Positions 17,423 through 29,562 of a DNA stretch of 64,000 bases are shown here, one piece after another; position 1 is the first letter of the stretch, and each line of letters begins with the position of its first letter. The position numbers were made by a program, and so were the translations under genes. Below the pieces are notes generated by a model, which worked only from the letters and a program-made list of their open reading frames with translations, did not search any database and was not told the origin of the DNA. The stretch covers positions 372,001 through 436,000 of the forward strand of contig CAVXTW010000002.1 in assembly GCA_963764695.1 (NCBI GenBank), in the 5' to 3' direction. The stretch is from DATFRY01 sp963764695. Its GTDB lineage: Bacteria > Myxococcota_A > Polyangia > Haliangiales > Haliangiaceae.

Positions 17423-18592
17423 ATGACTGGATCGATGAGCGAGCAGACCATGCGCTCCGGGCTATCTCGCCTCCTCGTGGTTGCAGGAACCCGCCCCGAG
17501 GTGATCAAGCTGGCCCCGCTGGTCCGGCTGCTGCGCCGGGACGGAAGTCCTCTCGACGTGCACTTCTGTCTCTCGGGCCAGCATCGCCAGCTGCTCGACA
17601 CGGTGAGGGCAGACCTCGAGATCGAGCCGGACCTGTGCCTGGAGCATCCGGTCGGCGGTTCGCTGTCGCAGGCGCTCTCGCGGCTCCTCGCCGGACTGTC
17701 CGAGGTCGTGTCCGCGCTCGCCCCGAGTGGGGTCGTCGTCCAGGGCGACACCAACACGACACTGGCCGCGGCGACCGCCGCGTTCCACCAGCGCGTCCCG
17801 GTCTTCCATGTCGAGGCAGGGCTGCGCACCGCCGACTTGCGGGCGCCATTCCCGGAGGAGATGAACCGGAGGGTCGTCTCGCGGCTGGCCGACCTGCACT
17901 TTGCGCCGACCGCGCAGGCAGTGCAGAACCTCCTCGCCGAGGGCGTCCGCTCAGACCAGATCGTGCTCACCGGCAATACCGGAGTGGACGCGCTGCGGAT
18001 CTATGGCACCAGGAGCAACCGCGAGGCGGATAGGCTGCTCGGGAGTCTGCGGCCGGACTCCCGGAAGGTGCTACTCACGCTCCACCGACGGGAGAATTGC
18101 GAGCTGGCACCAGGCGTCGTCGAGGCGGTGCGCGAGATCGTGCGGGCTCGCCCGGAGCTGGATGTCATCTGGGTGCTGCACGCCAACGCCATCCGCGCCC
18201 ACGTCACCCGCGCGCTGAACGGCTGCCCGTCCGTGCTGCTCGCCGAGCCGCAGTCGTACGGCGCGTTCGTGCAGCTCATGCGGAGCGCGCACATCATCCT
18301 CACCGATTCCGGCGGGGTGCAGGAGGAGGCGCCGTCGCTGGGCACGCCGGTGCTGGTCCTGCGCGACGTCACCGAGCGATCCGAAGCGGTGGCCGCGGGT
18401 AACTCGCTGGTGGTCGGGTGCGAGTCCAAGCGTGTCTGCGCCGCCGTGTTCGAGCTGCTCGACGATCCGGCGCTCCACGAGAAGATGGCGCAGGTTCATC
18501 AGTCGTTCGGCGATGGGTTCGCGGCGGAGCGGATCGTCTCCGCGCTGGAAAGCTACTTCGGAGTGCAGTGCGCACAGCGCGCCGCGAGCTGA
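17423..18592 (+). CDS. wecB: UDP-N-acetylglucosamine 2-epimerase (WecB type, non-hydrolysing)
   Basis: 389 residues, normal family length. Signatures: VVAGTRPEVIKLAPL at the N-terminus, HVEAGLRT, LTGNTGVDAL, LTLHRREN and DSGGVQEEAPSLGTPVLVLR, all in the expected order. The enzyme interconverts UDP-GlcNAc and UDP-ManNAc in the cytosol, normally for capsule, O-antigen or teichoic acid synthesis. ATGs at 17423, 17435 and 17450 are all possible starts; none has a strong ribosome-binding site. It precedes the small peptide and radical SAM genes on the same strand, so it may provide the sugar donor for the pathway's glycosyltransferases (inference). Confidence 0.94.
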   Translation: MTGSMSEQTMRSGLSRLLVVAGTRPEVIKLAPLVRLLRRDGSPLDVHFCLSGQHRQLLDTVRADLEIEPDLCLEHPVGGSLSQALSRLLAGLSEVVSALAPSGVVVQGDTNTTLAAATAAFHQRVPVFHVEAGLRTADLRAPFPEEMNRRVVSRLADLHFAPTAQAVQNLLAEGVRSDQIVLTGNTGVDALRIYGTRSNREADRLLGSLRPDSRKVLLTLHRRENCELAPGVVEAVREIVRARPELDVIWVLHANAIRAHVTRALNGCPSVLLAEPQSYGAFVQLMRSAHIILTDSGGVQEEAPSLGTPVLVLRDVTERSEAVAAGNSLVVGCESKRVCAAVFELLDDPALHEKMAQVHQSFGDGFAAERIVSALESYFGVQCAQRAAS

Positions 18593-18627
18593 GGCGGAGC
18601 CGCCCACCGGGATCGAGTACCTCGCAC

Positions 18628-18765
18628 ATGCTCATTGTTGAACAGCAGCTCAAGGACAACGTCGAGGCCGGTCAACGGGAGGCCCGCGGTCGGGCCGGCG
18701 ACGCCGAGCAGAGCAGCGCCAGGCCGGGTCCGGCGTGCACGAATGACGGGTGTCCGAAATGCTGA
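18628..18765 (+). CDS. 45-residue Cys-tailed peptide, candidate RiPP precursor
   Basis: A 45-codon open frame begins with ATG 36 bases after the epimerase stop. Its stop codon lies inside the beginning of the following radical SAM gene (ATGCTGA). The N-terminal half is charged and helical (MLIVEQQLKDNVEAGQREAR). The C-terminus is ARPGPACTNDGCPKC, with Cys at 37, 42 and 45. A charged leader, a short Cys/Asn/Asp-containing tail and overlap with a peptide-modifying type of enzyme fit a ribosomal precursor peptide. The ribosome-binding site is weak, and no homologue is recognised from memory. Chance open frame is the main alternative. Confidence 0.5.
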   Translation: MLIVEQQLKDNVEAGQREARGRAGDAEQSSARPGPACTNDGCPKC

Positions 18766-19832
18766 GAGCGGCGGAGATAGTGCAGGTCCGGAGCGAGCGA
18801 GCGCTGGGGCGCCCCCGCGACATGCCTTACAGGCTCACCTTGCAGGTCACGAACATGTGCAATCACCGCTGCCAGAGCTGCAGCATCTGGCGCATCTACC
18901 GCGATCCGGACGGCCGCGAGGATCCGCGCCACGAGCTGGGGGCCGGGCAGTGGCTGGAGCTGGCCTCCCGCGCGTTCGACCAGGGCGTGGAGACGATCGA
19001 TGTGACCGGCGGCGAGCCCTTCCTCAAGAAGGACATCGAGGTGCTGCTGAGGCTCTCGCTGTGCCGCTCCGGCTTCTCCTGCGTGACCACGAACGCGCTC
19101 CAGTGCGACGCCACGGCCGCGCGCGTCGAGACGGTGCTCTCAGGCGCGCCTGCAGAGTCGCTGTTCGTGGTCAGCGTGTCGCTGGATGGCTTCGAGGAGA
19201 CGCATGACCGCCTGCGCGGCGTCCGCGGTGCATACGCCAGGGCGACCCGTCTCCTGGGCCTGCTCCGCGACCTGCGGCGGCGATACCCGCAGCTCTGCCC
19301 GTCGGTGAGCTTCACGATCGTCCCTGAGAACTGCGGGGAAATGGGGAGCCTGCTCTCCTTCCTCCTCGGCCAGGACCTCATCCGCACCCCGGACGACTTC
19401 AGCTTCCGGCCGGCCAACGCCGGCCACTACTACCGGACCGAGCGCGTCGAGCGGGACGTGGAGCGCCTCGAGCTTGAGATGCAGAAGGTGATGTCCGCGC
19501 ATCGATTCACGCGCAACCTGCCCTTCTTCTCGGGCCTCCGCGCGCACGTGCGAAAGCCGGAGCGAATGCTCCTGCCCTGCTTCGCCTTGTTCGCGTCCTG
19601 CTGGATCGACCCGTACGGGAACGTCGCCCCCTGCGTGAGCATGACGGAAACGACCTTCGGGAACGTGGTGGACCACGGCCTCGACCTGCGGGCGGTGTGG
19701 CACGGGGAGCGTGCGCGCGAGCTCCGGCAACAAATCGCTATGGACGAGTGCCCGGTCTGCTGGACCGACTGTCAGGCGCACGAGAACATCCTGTTCAACG
19801 GCCACGACTCGAGCTGGGTGCCAGAGCCATGA
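18759..19832 (+). CDS. Radical SAM/SPASM-type protein next to the 45-residue peptide
   Basis: 357 residues from ATG 18759 (a GTG at 18750 would add three). The cluster-binding motif is CNHRCQSC (C34, C38, C41) after the strand LTLQVTNM. It is followed by TGGEPFL (SAM-binding) and VSVSLDG. The C-terminal region has LLPCFALFASCW, GNVAPCVSM and ECPVCWTDC, a Cys arrangement typical of SPASM domains with auxiliary Fe-S clusters. Such enzymes usually modify peptides (thioether, C-C or epimerisation chemistry), with others acting on sugars or cofactors. Its start overlaps the peptide gene and its TGA overlaps the next radical SAM start (ATGA), so the three are translated as one unit. Confidence 0.9.
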   Translation: MLRAAEIVQVRSERALGRPRDMPYRLTLQVTNMCNHRCQSCSIWRIYRDPDGREDPRHELGAGQWLELASRAFDQGVETIDVTGGEPFLKKDIEVLLRLSLCRSGFSCVTTNALQCDATAARVETVLSGAPAESLFVVSVSLDGFEETHDRLRGVRGAYARATRLLGLLRDLRRRYPQLCPSVSFTIVPENCGEMGSLLSFLLGQDLIRTPDDFSFRPANAGHYYRTERVERDVERLELEMQKVMSAHRFTRNLPFFSGLRAHVRKPERMLLPCFALFASCWIDPYGNVAPCVSMTETTFGNVVDHGLDLRAVWHGERARELRQQIAMDECPVCWTDCQAHENILFNGHDSSWVPEP

Positions 19833-20785
19833 GCGAGGGGCAGCTCTTCCCGGTCCCGCCGCGGCCGGAGCCGTACACGGTGGAGGTCGAGCTCACGAAC
19901 CACTGCAACGCCCGGTGCACCTTCTGTCCGCACTCGCGGATGACCCGCGAGAAGGGGTTCATGGATGGCGAGCGCTTCTCCCGATTCCTGGAGGAGCTCG
20001 ACGCCTTCCGCTCAACCATGTGGATGAACGCGATGAGCGGGAGCAGCCGCTTCCCCCGGATCACGTTCGCCGGGTTGGGGGATCCGACGCTTCACCCCAG
20101 GCTGCCGGAGATCGTGCGGACGTGCACCGAACGCGGCTTCGAGACCCAGCTGGTGACGAACGGCTACAAGCTCAGCGCTCGGCTAGCGGCCGAGCTCGTC
20201 GCAGCCCGACTCGGGTCGTGCGCCATCAGCCTCCATTCGCTGAACCCGGTCGTCTACAAGGCCCTCATGGGGCTCGACCTCGACCGCACGCTCGCGCACA
20301 TCGAGGCGGCGCTGCCGGTCTTCCGGGACAGTGCTACCGCAGTCGAGCTCTGGCGCGTCTGCCCGCCGCCCGGCCAACCGCGCGACACCGCTACCGACGA
20401 GGAGACCTTCCGGGCCTTTCGCAAGCGCTTCCCATTCGCCACCGTGCTCGGCCCGAGCGAGGCCTGGGAGAGGGACGGACAGGTGCCGCTGTCGGTCTGG
20501 CCGGTCGTGCGCGACAGCGCCCAGGTCTGGTGCCACAAGCTCTACTTCACGCTGAACGTGGCCTGGGACGGCACGGCGGTCATGTGCTGCGTCGACTTCC
20601 ATCGCATCACCCAGCCGCTCGGCAACGTCTTCACGGACGGACTCGGCGCGGTGCAGGCGCTGCGAGAGGAGGCGGTCCGCTCGCCGCCGCCCATCTGTGC
20701 ATTGTGCCGGCGCTGGCCGGATTCGGAATACCAGGGGCGTGTGCTGCCGCAGCTCGTGCTGCTGCACGCTCGACCCGAGGGATGA
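19829..20785 (+). CDS. Second radical SAM protein of the right arm
   Basis: 318 residues. The motif CNARCTFC (C26, C30, C33) follows the strand VEVELTNH; FAGLGDPTLHPRLPEI is the GGEP-equivalent region and QLVTNGYKLS follows. Late Cys residues (VWCHKLYF, VMCCVDF, ICALC) suggest an auxiliary cluster. The architecture resembles the protein at 8271-9278 more than its immediate neighbour. ATG 19829 overlaps the preceding TGA, and its own TGA overlaps the ATG of the broken GT25 gene, continuing the chain of ATGA couplings. Substrate unknown; a second modification on the same peptide is the simplest reading. Confidence 0.9.
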   Translation: MSEGQLFPVPPRPEPYTVEVELTNHCNARCTFCPHSRMTREKGFMDGERFSRFLEELDAFRSTMWMNAMSGSSRFPRITFAGLGDPTLHPRLPEIVRTCTERGFETQLVTNGYKLSARLAAELVAARLGSCAISLHSLNPVVYKALMGLDLDRTLAHIEAALPVFRDSATAVELWRVCPPPGQPRDTATDEETFRAFRKRFPFATVLGPSEAWERDGQVPLSVWPVVRDSAQVWCHKLYFTLNVAWDGTAVMCCVDFHRITQPLGNVFTDGLGAVQALREEAVRSPPPICALCRRWPDSEYQGRVLPQLVLLHARPEG

Positions 20786-21537
20786 GACGCGCGTCGCGCG
20801 GATCACGAGGCCATGTACGGGTAGACAAGGTCCTAGTCATCAACTTGGAGCGCCGGAAGGACCGCTGGCGCCGGCTGCGGGACCAGCTCCACCGCGCCGG
20901 CATCGGCGAATCGGAGCCGGTCGAGGCGGTCGACGACCGCGCGCTCGACCTCGATCGGGTGTCGCTGGCGCCGGGGGTAAGGCGCGGCGGCCTGGCGGCG
21001 AGACCGACCAGCCACTTCAGCTCACGCTGGGCGGTATAGGCTGCTTTCTCAGCCACCCGCTCGCCTGGCGCTGGCTCGTCAACGACGGCGCTCTTCGGCC
21101 CGTACTCGTCTTCGAGGACGACGTCGTGGACGAGGATCTACCTGGAGCTGTCGGCGCGGGATCGCGATACGATGCTGTCCAGGGTGCCGCGCGACGCCGG
21201 CATCGTGTTCCTCGGCCCGTTGATCGTGGAAGAGGCCTGGGAGATGGCCGTCCCGCCGGACGTCTTTCGGGTCTTCTAGGCGACGCAGTCGCATGCATAT
21301 ATCCTGGCCAGGAGCGCGGCGCTCTATCTCCTCGAGAACATGGCGGAGGTGAAGACCCACTTGGACCATCAGATCGGCGGATTGCTGAGCAGCGATCCGT
21401 CGGCGCCTCGCGCCTACACGTTCGGCGAGAGCTGGTTCGAGCAGGAGTTCGCGACCGCGAGCGACATCGAGGAAGAATGCGTTAACGAGGCGCTGGCGCA
21501 CAGGGAGGTTCGCGCCCACGCGAACGCTCAAGGGTAG
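20782..21537 (+). pseudogene. GT25-family glycosyltransferase, disrupted by two frame changes and a stop
   Basis: The frame starting at ATG 20782 (overlapping the previous TGA) gives VLVINLERRKDRWRRLRDQL, the GT25 N-terminus. Around 21000 the similarity moves to another frame with GGIGCFLSHPLAWRW and VLVFEDDVV, the GT25 core with its acidic EDD. Around 21135 it returns to the first frame (YLELSARDRDTMLSRV, then VFLGPLIVEEAWEM). A TAG at 21277-21279 then interrupts, after which ATQSHAYILARSAALYLLE continues the family pattern to 21537. Two compensating frame changes plus a nonsense codon point to a pseudogene, unless the assembly is wrong here. When intact it would have added a sugar in the same pathway. 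Confidence 0.8.
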
Positions 21538-21893
21538 GCGCGGGCACGGACCTGCAGGGCGCAGCGGCTGAGCGGGGGCCATGCGATCGACCGAGGCGCG
21601 GGGCTGCCGGACTTCGCTTCGCCGTCGAGTTTCATCGGCGATTGCGCGACGGACATTCGACGGAGAAGCGACGCTGGGGCCGACTTCACTGGCGTATGGT
21701 TTGCGAACCGAGGACTGCCCGCACCAGTGGCGGGCTCGATCCTGGCGCGATCGCGAGGACCGCTCCTCAGTCGATTACCAATCGTCGGCCCAATCGCAGA
21801 ACACGTCACATGGACATCTGACAGTCTCTCTCGACTTGTAAGCGCGTCCCGGTAGGCCGATCGTATGTCAATTGTTCACCGGAGCGACGAGAG
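21538..21893. other. Intergenic gap, no gene recognised
   Basis: About 356 bases between the GT25 pseudogene and the membrane protein gene. Open frames on either strand are short and show no family resemblance. The last 60 bases are AT-richer and should carry the promoter for the 21.9-24.1 kb unit, but I could not fix a -35/-10 pair with acceptable spacing. Confidence 0.45.
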
Positions 21894-22547
21894 ATGCCGC
21901 GAACTAGAGAGAAATGGATGTTGATTGTCGTGCTGGGATTCCTGTGCGTCGCACTTCTTCTCACTGCGGGCTTGAGGAAACGGTCGAGTGCGCCCGATGA
22001 CGGCGTAGATGTCGGCCACGCGGAGGAGATGGCACCGAGTGCCCGAGTGTCGACGCGCAAGCCGGTCAACTCGAAGCCGGAAGTCGAGCCGACTCCGGTG
22101 CGCCGCGCGCCATCATGGACGCGCACGACGCCGGCGCGGCGAGAGCAGGTGCTCGAGGCCCTACGCGCCGCCCATCGGCCGCGCGCAGACGCACCCGAGC
22201 GAGCCGGGGACGAGGACAACCAGGGCACGCTCGCACGCGACGTCACCAATGAGCTTCGCGAGTATACCGTCGAGCGCCTGAGGACCGTCGCGCCGCTCCT
22301 GTCGGAGTGCTACAAGCTGGCCAACGTCGACAAGGGCTCCGCCGACCTATCACTGGTCGTCGAAGGTGACCCGGACGTGGGGGGCATCGTGACCGACGCC
22401 CAGGTCATCGGGGGAGATGTGGCCGGAAACGCCGGCCTGGTGGAGTGCATCACGGAGACCTTGATGACCGTGGAGTTCGATCCGCCCGAGACGGGCGGCA
22501 CATTGACGATCAAGTTCCGGCACTCCTTGAGCGAAGAGGACGAGTAA
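21894..22547 (+). CDS. Membrane-anchored AgmX/PglI C-terminal-domain-like protein
   Basis: 217 residues. Residues 8-26 form one transmembrane helix (WMLIVVLGFLCVALLL) after a short basic N-terminus, giving a type II topology with the bulk outside the cytoplasm. A Pro/Arg-rich linker leads to a C-terminal domain (about 120-212) with LRTVAPLLSECYKLAN, LVVEGDPDVGG, LVECITETL and a final beta segment GGTLTIKF. This is the pattern of the myxobacterial AgmX/PglI C-terminal domain, a TonB-C-like fold with two conserved Cys (SECY, VECI). It is 50 bases upstream of the 88-residue peptide gene and may help export or periplasmic handling of it (inference). It could also be independent. Confidence 0.72.
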   Translation: MPRTREKWMLIVVLGFLCVALLLTAGLRKRSSAPDDGVDVGHAEEMAPSARVSTRKPVNSKPEVEPTPVRRAPSWTRTTPARREQVLEALRAAHRPRADAPERAGDEDNQGTLARDVTNELREYTVERLRTVAPLLSECYKLANVDKGSADLSLVVEGDPDVGGIVTDAQVIGGDVAGNAGLVECITETLMTVEFDPPETGGTLTIKFRHSLSEEDE

Positions 22548-22597
22548 CTGCTGTGTAGCCCATGTCTCGATACATGTTGCATGAGGAGGGTGATCGA

Positions 22598-22864
22598 ATG
22601 AGCGAAGATAAGCGAATGACGCTGAAGAAGCTGCTGTTGACCAGCCTGCAGGGCGTCGTTGCCGCCGGCATGCTGTCGTCGGGCGGGCTGAGCAGCCCGT
22701 TTACGACGGCAGAGGCCCAGGCGACGGGGTCCAGGGCGTACAGCGGCCAGGCCGCCGCGAACGGCATGGAGGTCAACGCACGGATACCGCCCGGATTCTT
22801 CGACATCGTCTGGGAACAGATCATCTGGGCGGACTACTGCAATCCCAGCCCCTGCTGCTGGTGA
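22598..22864 (+). CDS. 88-residue candidate RiPP precursor with signal-like leader
   Basis: The ATG at 22598 has an excellent ribosome-binding site (GAGGAGGG, 22583-22590, seven-base spacing), so this small gene is very likely translated. Residues 7-42 look like an export signal: basic TLKK, a hydrophobic stretch to about residue 28 and an AEAQA cleavage-like site. After a spacer, the tail is rich in aromatics and Cys: GFFDIVWEQIIWADY (66-80) and CNPSPCCW (81-88). W77-A-D79 and Y80-C-N82 fit the aromatic-X-Asp/Asn pattern that three-residue-cyclophane radical SAM enzymes act on (family knowledge; its application here is inference). A SPASM-type radical SAM gene follows 69 bases later, separated by a hairpin. 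A small exported non-RiPP protein is the alternative. Confidence 0.75.
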   Translation: MSEDKRMTLKKLLLTSLQGVVAAGMLSSGGLSSPFTTAEAQATGSRAYSGQAAANGMEVNARIPPGFFDIVWEQIIWADYCNPSPCCW

Positions 22865-22876
22865 CATCACTACCGT

Positions 22877-22908
22877 GACCTCCGCGGGCCGAAACGCACG
22901 CGGAGGTC
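22877..22908 (+). promoter_or_regulatory. Hairpin between precursor and maturase genes
   Basis: A perfect 10-base-pair stem (GACCTCCGCG, 22877-22886, with CGCGGAGGTC, 22899-22908) and a 12-base loop lies 12 bases after the peptide stop codon. No T run follows. In many precursor operons such a structure causes partial termination or protects the upstream mRNA so that the peptide is made in excess of its enzyme; that role here is inference. Confidence 0.6.
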
Positions 22909-22933
22909 GTGTCCCCTTTCCTCGGAGCGTACT

Positions 22934-24106
22934 GTGCAGCCACAGATCACCTGGGTCGCCAAGATGTCGAAGTTTTGCAACATGCGCTGCTTGTACTGCT
23001 ACGAGTGGGACGAGCTTTCCAAGCGAGATCGCATCGGCATCGATCTCTGGGAACGCCTGTTTCGCGCCATGAAGGAATACCGTGAGTTCGCTGATACCAC
23101 GACCCAGGGCGGGGGCCGGACGAGGTCGATGCTGGTGCTGCACGGCGGCGAGCCGATGGCGCTGCCGCTCTCCTACCTGTCCGAGGTGATGGCTCTCCAC
23201 CGTGAGATCCTGGGTGACGACCGCGGCATCTTCCCGGTCGCGATGCAAACGAATGGCTACCGGATCACCGACGCGATGATCGAGTTCTTGCTCGATCAGA
23301 GAATCCACATCGGCGTGTCGCTGGACATCGTGCCCGGGGTTCGGCGGTCCGTTGCGGGCAATGCGACCGAAACCCAGGTGCGCACGAACCTGCTGCGCAT
23401 GCGCGAGGCCGGCTGCCTCATGTCGGGCGGGATCGTCGTGCTCGCGAGGCACACGGCGCCGCGGGTGCGAGAGATCTACGATTGGTACGCGAGCCACGAT
23501 CTGTCTTTTCGCATCCTGCCGCTCTTCGCAGGACCGGATTCGCGACCGGGGGGCTTCGAGATCTCCAGCGACGAGATGGCCAACGCGCTCATCGAGCTGT
23601 TCGACCACTGGATCACGCAAGGCGCGACCATTCGCGTCGAGCCGTTCCCGTCCTATTTGCGCTGCGTGGCCCAGCACCTGATCGGCGTAAGGGATCGCCT
23701 GCTCGACCGCGGCATTGAGCGTAGCCTTGTCTTCATCGTCAATACCGACGGCACCGTTTATCAGATTCCGGAAGCCTACGAGTCCGAAAAAATGATCGGC
23801 GATCTGCGCTATCAGACCATCATGGAGATCATGCGTAGCCAGGCGTACTGGAACCTGGTTGAGCGTGACCGGGCGCGAGTCCTCGAGCACTGTAGGGGCT
23901 GCGAGTACGCGAGTTCATGTAGGGCTCTCCCGCTCATCGAGGCGTCGCGGTCGGTTGGGCCCTATACGGGCCGATGCCCAGTGGTCTACAACTTCTACAC
24001 GTGGCTCACGTCCTACGTGATCGAGAACGGGTACACGAGCGCCGAGCTCGGCGCGCTCCTGAGCGAGCCGGACAACCCAGCCGAGAACAGCCTCCTGGCT
24101 GTCTGA
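22934..24106 (+). CDS. Radical SAM/SPASM peptide maturase candidate
   Basis: 390 residues from a GTG start with GGAG six bases upstream. CNMRCLYC (C15, C19, C22) sits unusually near the N-terminus, as in peptide maturases and sulfatase-maturase-like enzymes. LVLHGGEPMALPLSYL is the SAM-binding GGEP region, MQTNGYRI and IGVSLDIVPG follow, and the C-terminus has ILEHCRGCEYASSCRAL-type spacing and a later Cys (GRCPVVY), consistent with a SPASM domain. It lies directly downstream of the 88-residue peptide, which makes that peptide the prime substrate candidate. Exact chemistry (C-C, thioether or other crosslink) cannot be read from sequence. Confidence 0.92.
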   Translation: MQPQITWVAKMSKFCNMRCLYCYEWDELSKRDRIGIDLWERLFRAMKEYREFADTTTQGGGRTRSMLVLHGGEPMALPLSYLSEVMALHREILGDDRGIFPVAMQTNGYRITDAMIEFLLDQRIHIGVSLDIVPGVRRSVAGNATETQVRTNLLRMREAGCLMSGGIVVLARHTAPRVREIYDWYASHDLSFRILPLFAGPDSRPGGFEISSDEMANALIELFDHWITQGATIRVEPFPSYLRCVAQHLIGVRDRLLDRGIERSLVFIVNTDGTVYQIPEAYESEKMIGDLRYQTIMEIMRSQAYWNLVERDRARVLEHCRGCEYASSCRALPLIEASRSVGPYTGRCPVVYNFYTWLTSYVIENGYTSAELGALLSEPDNPAENSLLAV

Positions 24107-24159
24107 GCCGCCGGAGCAGCGCGAGCTGGGTGCAGTCCACGACCATCGCCGCGCCCATC

Positions 24160-24696
24160 AGGATTTCGACGCCGCTAGAACACCGAACGGTTGATGCAGA
24201 GTCTCGAGATGGTCGCTGAGCGGCGGAGGCGACGTCTCCTGGGCAGCTCGTTTCGAATCCACCGCTCCAGCGAGGTCAACTGGGCTACGAGGAGCTACAC
24301 CACCTCCGCCTTGTCGGCTGGGTCGCCCCACGTGTAGTCGAGCGCCTTCTTGACGCTGCTTGCCGCCAGCAGTGGAATGCCCGTCTGCGTGCACACCTGC
24401 TCACGCGGCCACGACAGTAGGGCCGCCACGCAGTCGACGATCTTGCGGCCGGCGTGGGCCAGGAGATTCACCGTGTACTCGACACGGCGGGCGCCTTCCA
24501 GCGGGCTCGAGTCGATGGCCACGCGGAGATCCTTGGGCAACTTTCGAAAGTCGAACGCCTTGGTACGGAGCGCCACCGCGACGGCCTTCTCGAGCAATCG
24601 CCGATCCATATCGTGACGGATCAGGCGCTGGCGAAACTCTTGAAACGCTCCCTGCGAGAAGGCCTCCTGGGTATTGCCCAGGCAGTCGAGCACCAT
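24160..24696 (-). mobile_element. IS1182-family transposase remnant
   Basis: The minus-strand frame from 24696 reads MVLDCLGNTQEAFSQGAFQE, RQRLIRHDMDRRLLEKAV, LPKDLRVAIDSSPLEGARRV and VNLLAHAGRKIVDCVAALL, the N-terminal third of IS1182-type transposases. After about 24300 the match continues in shifted frames (LTSLERWIRNEL, then SPPPLSDHLETLHQ). The beginning and the whole DDE catalytic part are missing. It begins immediately after the stop codon of speA and lies beside the end of the radical SAM unit, marking a likely rearrangement boundary. No terminal inverted repeats were identified. Confidence 0.85.
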
Positions 24697-24699
24697 CTG

Positions 24700-26634
<1,935 letters not shown>

Positions 26635-26708
26635 CTTTCTCCAGTGCAACTATCCACTTTTGACCCGGGCGTGCAACGGTTTCTTGTGGTTACATTTCGC
26701 TTTTGCCC

Positions 26709-29151
<2,443 letters not shown>

Positions 29152-29160
29152 GAGCCAACC

Positions 29161-29553
29161 ATGCGGATCGCGCACGTCGCGATTTGGACCGCCGACCTCG
29201 ACCGCCTGGTCGCCTTCTACAGCCGCTACTTCGGCGCCGCGGCGGGCGCGAAGTACATCAACCCGCGGCGCCGCTTCGAGTCCTACTTCCTGACCTTCGA
29301 GGACGGCGCCCGCCTCGAGCTCATGTGCATCCCGGCGCTGCGCGATGTCGCGCCGGCCGGCGAGGGCATCGAGGACGCCGGCCTCGCCCACCTGGCCATC
29401 TCCACGGGAAGTGAGTCGGCCGTCGACGAGCTGACCGAGAAGCTCCGCGCCGACGGCCACCGCATCGTGGCCGAGCCGCGCCGCACCGGCGACGGCTACT
29501 ACGAGAGCATCGCCCTCGATCCGGACGGCAACCGGATCGAGATCACGATCTGA
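29161..29553 (+). CDS. VOC (glyoxalase/bleomycin-resistance fold) family protein
   Basis: 130 residues with AGGAG before the ATG. MRIAHVAIWTADLDRLVAFY is the first metal-ligand strand of a VOC domain, FEDGARLELMCIPA the second, GLAHLAISTG the third and DPDGNRIEITI the last, giving the paired beta-alpha-beta-beta-beta modules. His5, Glu in LELM, His in LAHLA and Glu in IEIT are the likely metal ligands. Substrate cannot be inferred. It lies nine bases after the helicase stop and is probably cotranscribed with it. Confidence 0.9.
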   Translation: MRIAHVAIWTADLDRLVAFYSRYFGAAAGAKYINPRRRFESYFLTFEDGARLELMCIPALRDVAPAGEGIEDAGLAHLAISTGSESAVDELTEKLRADGHRIVAEPRRTGDGYYESIALDPDGNRIEITI

Positions 29554-29562
29554 GCGCGGCTC

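Noticed and set aside
22310..23890. 526-residue minus-strand frame over the radical SAM unit
   Set aside because: Antisense to the well-supported membrane protein, peptide and radical SAM genes.
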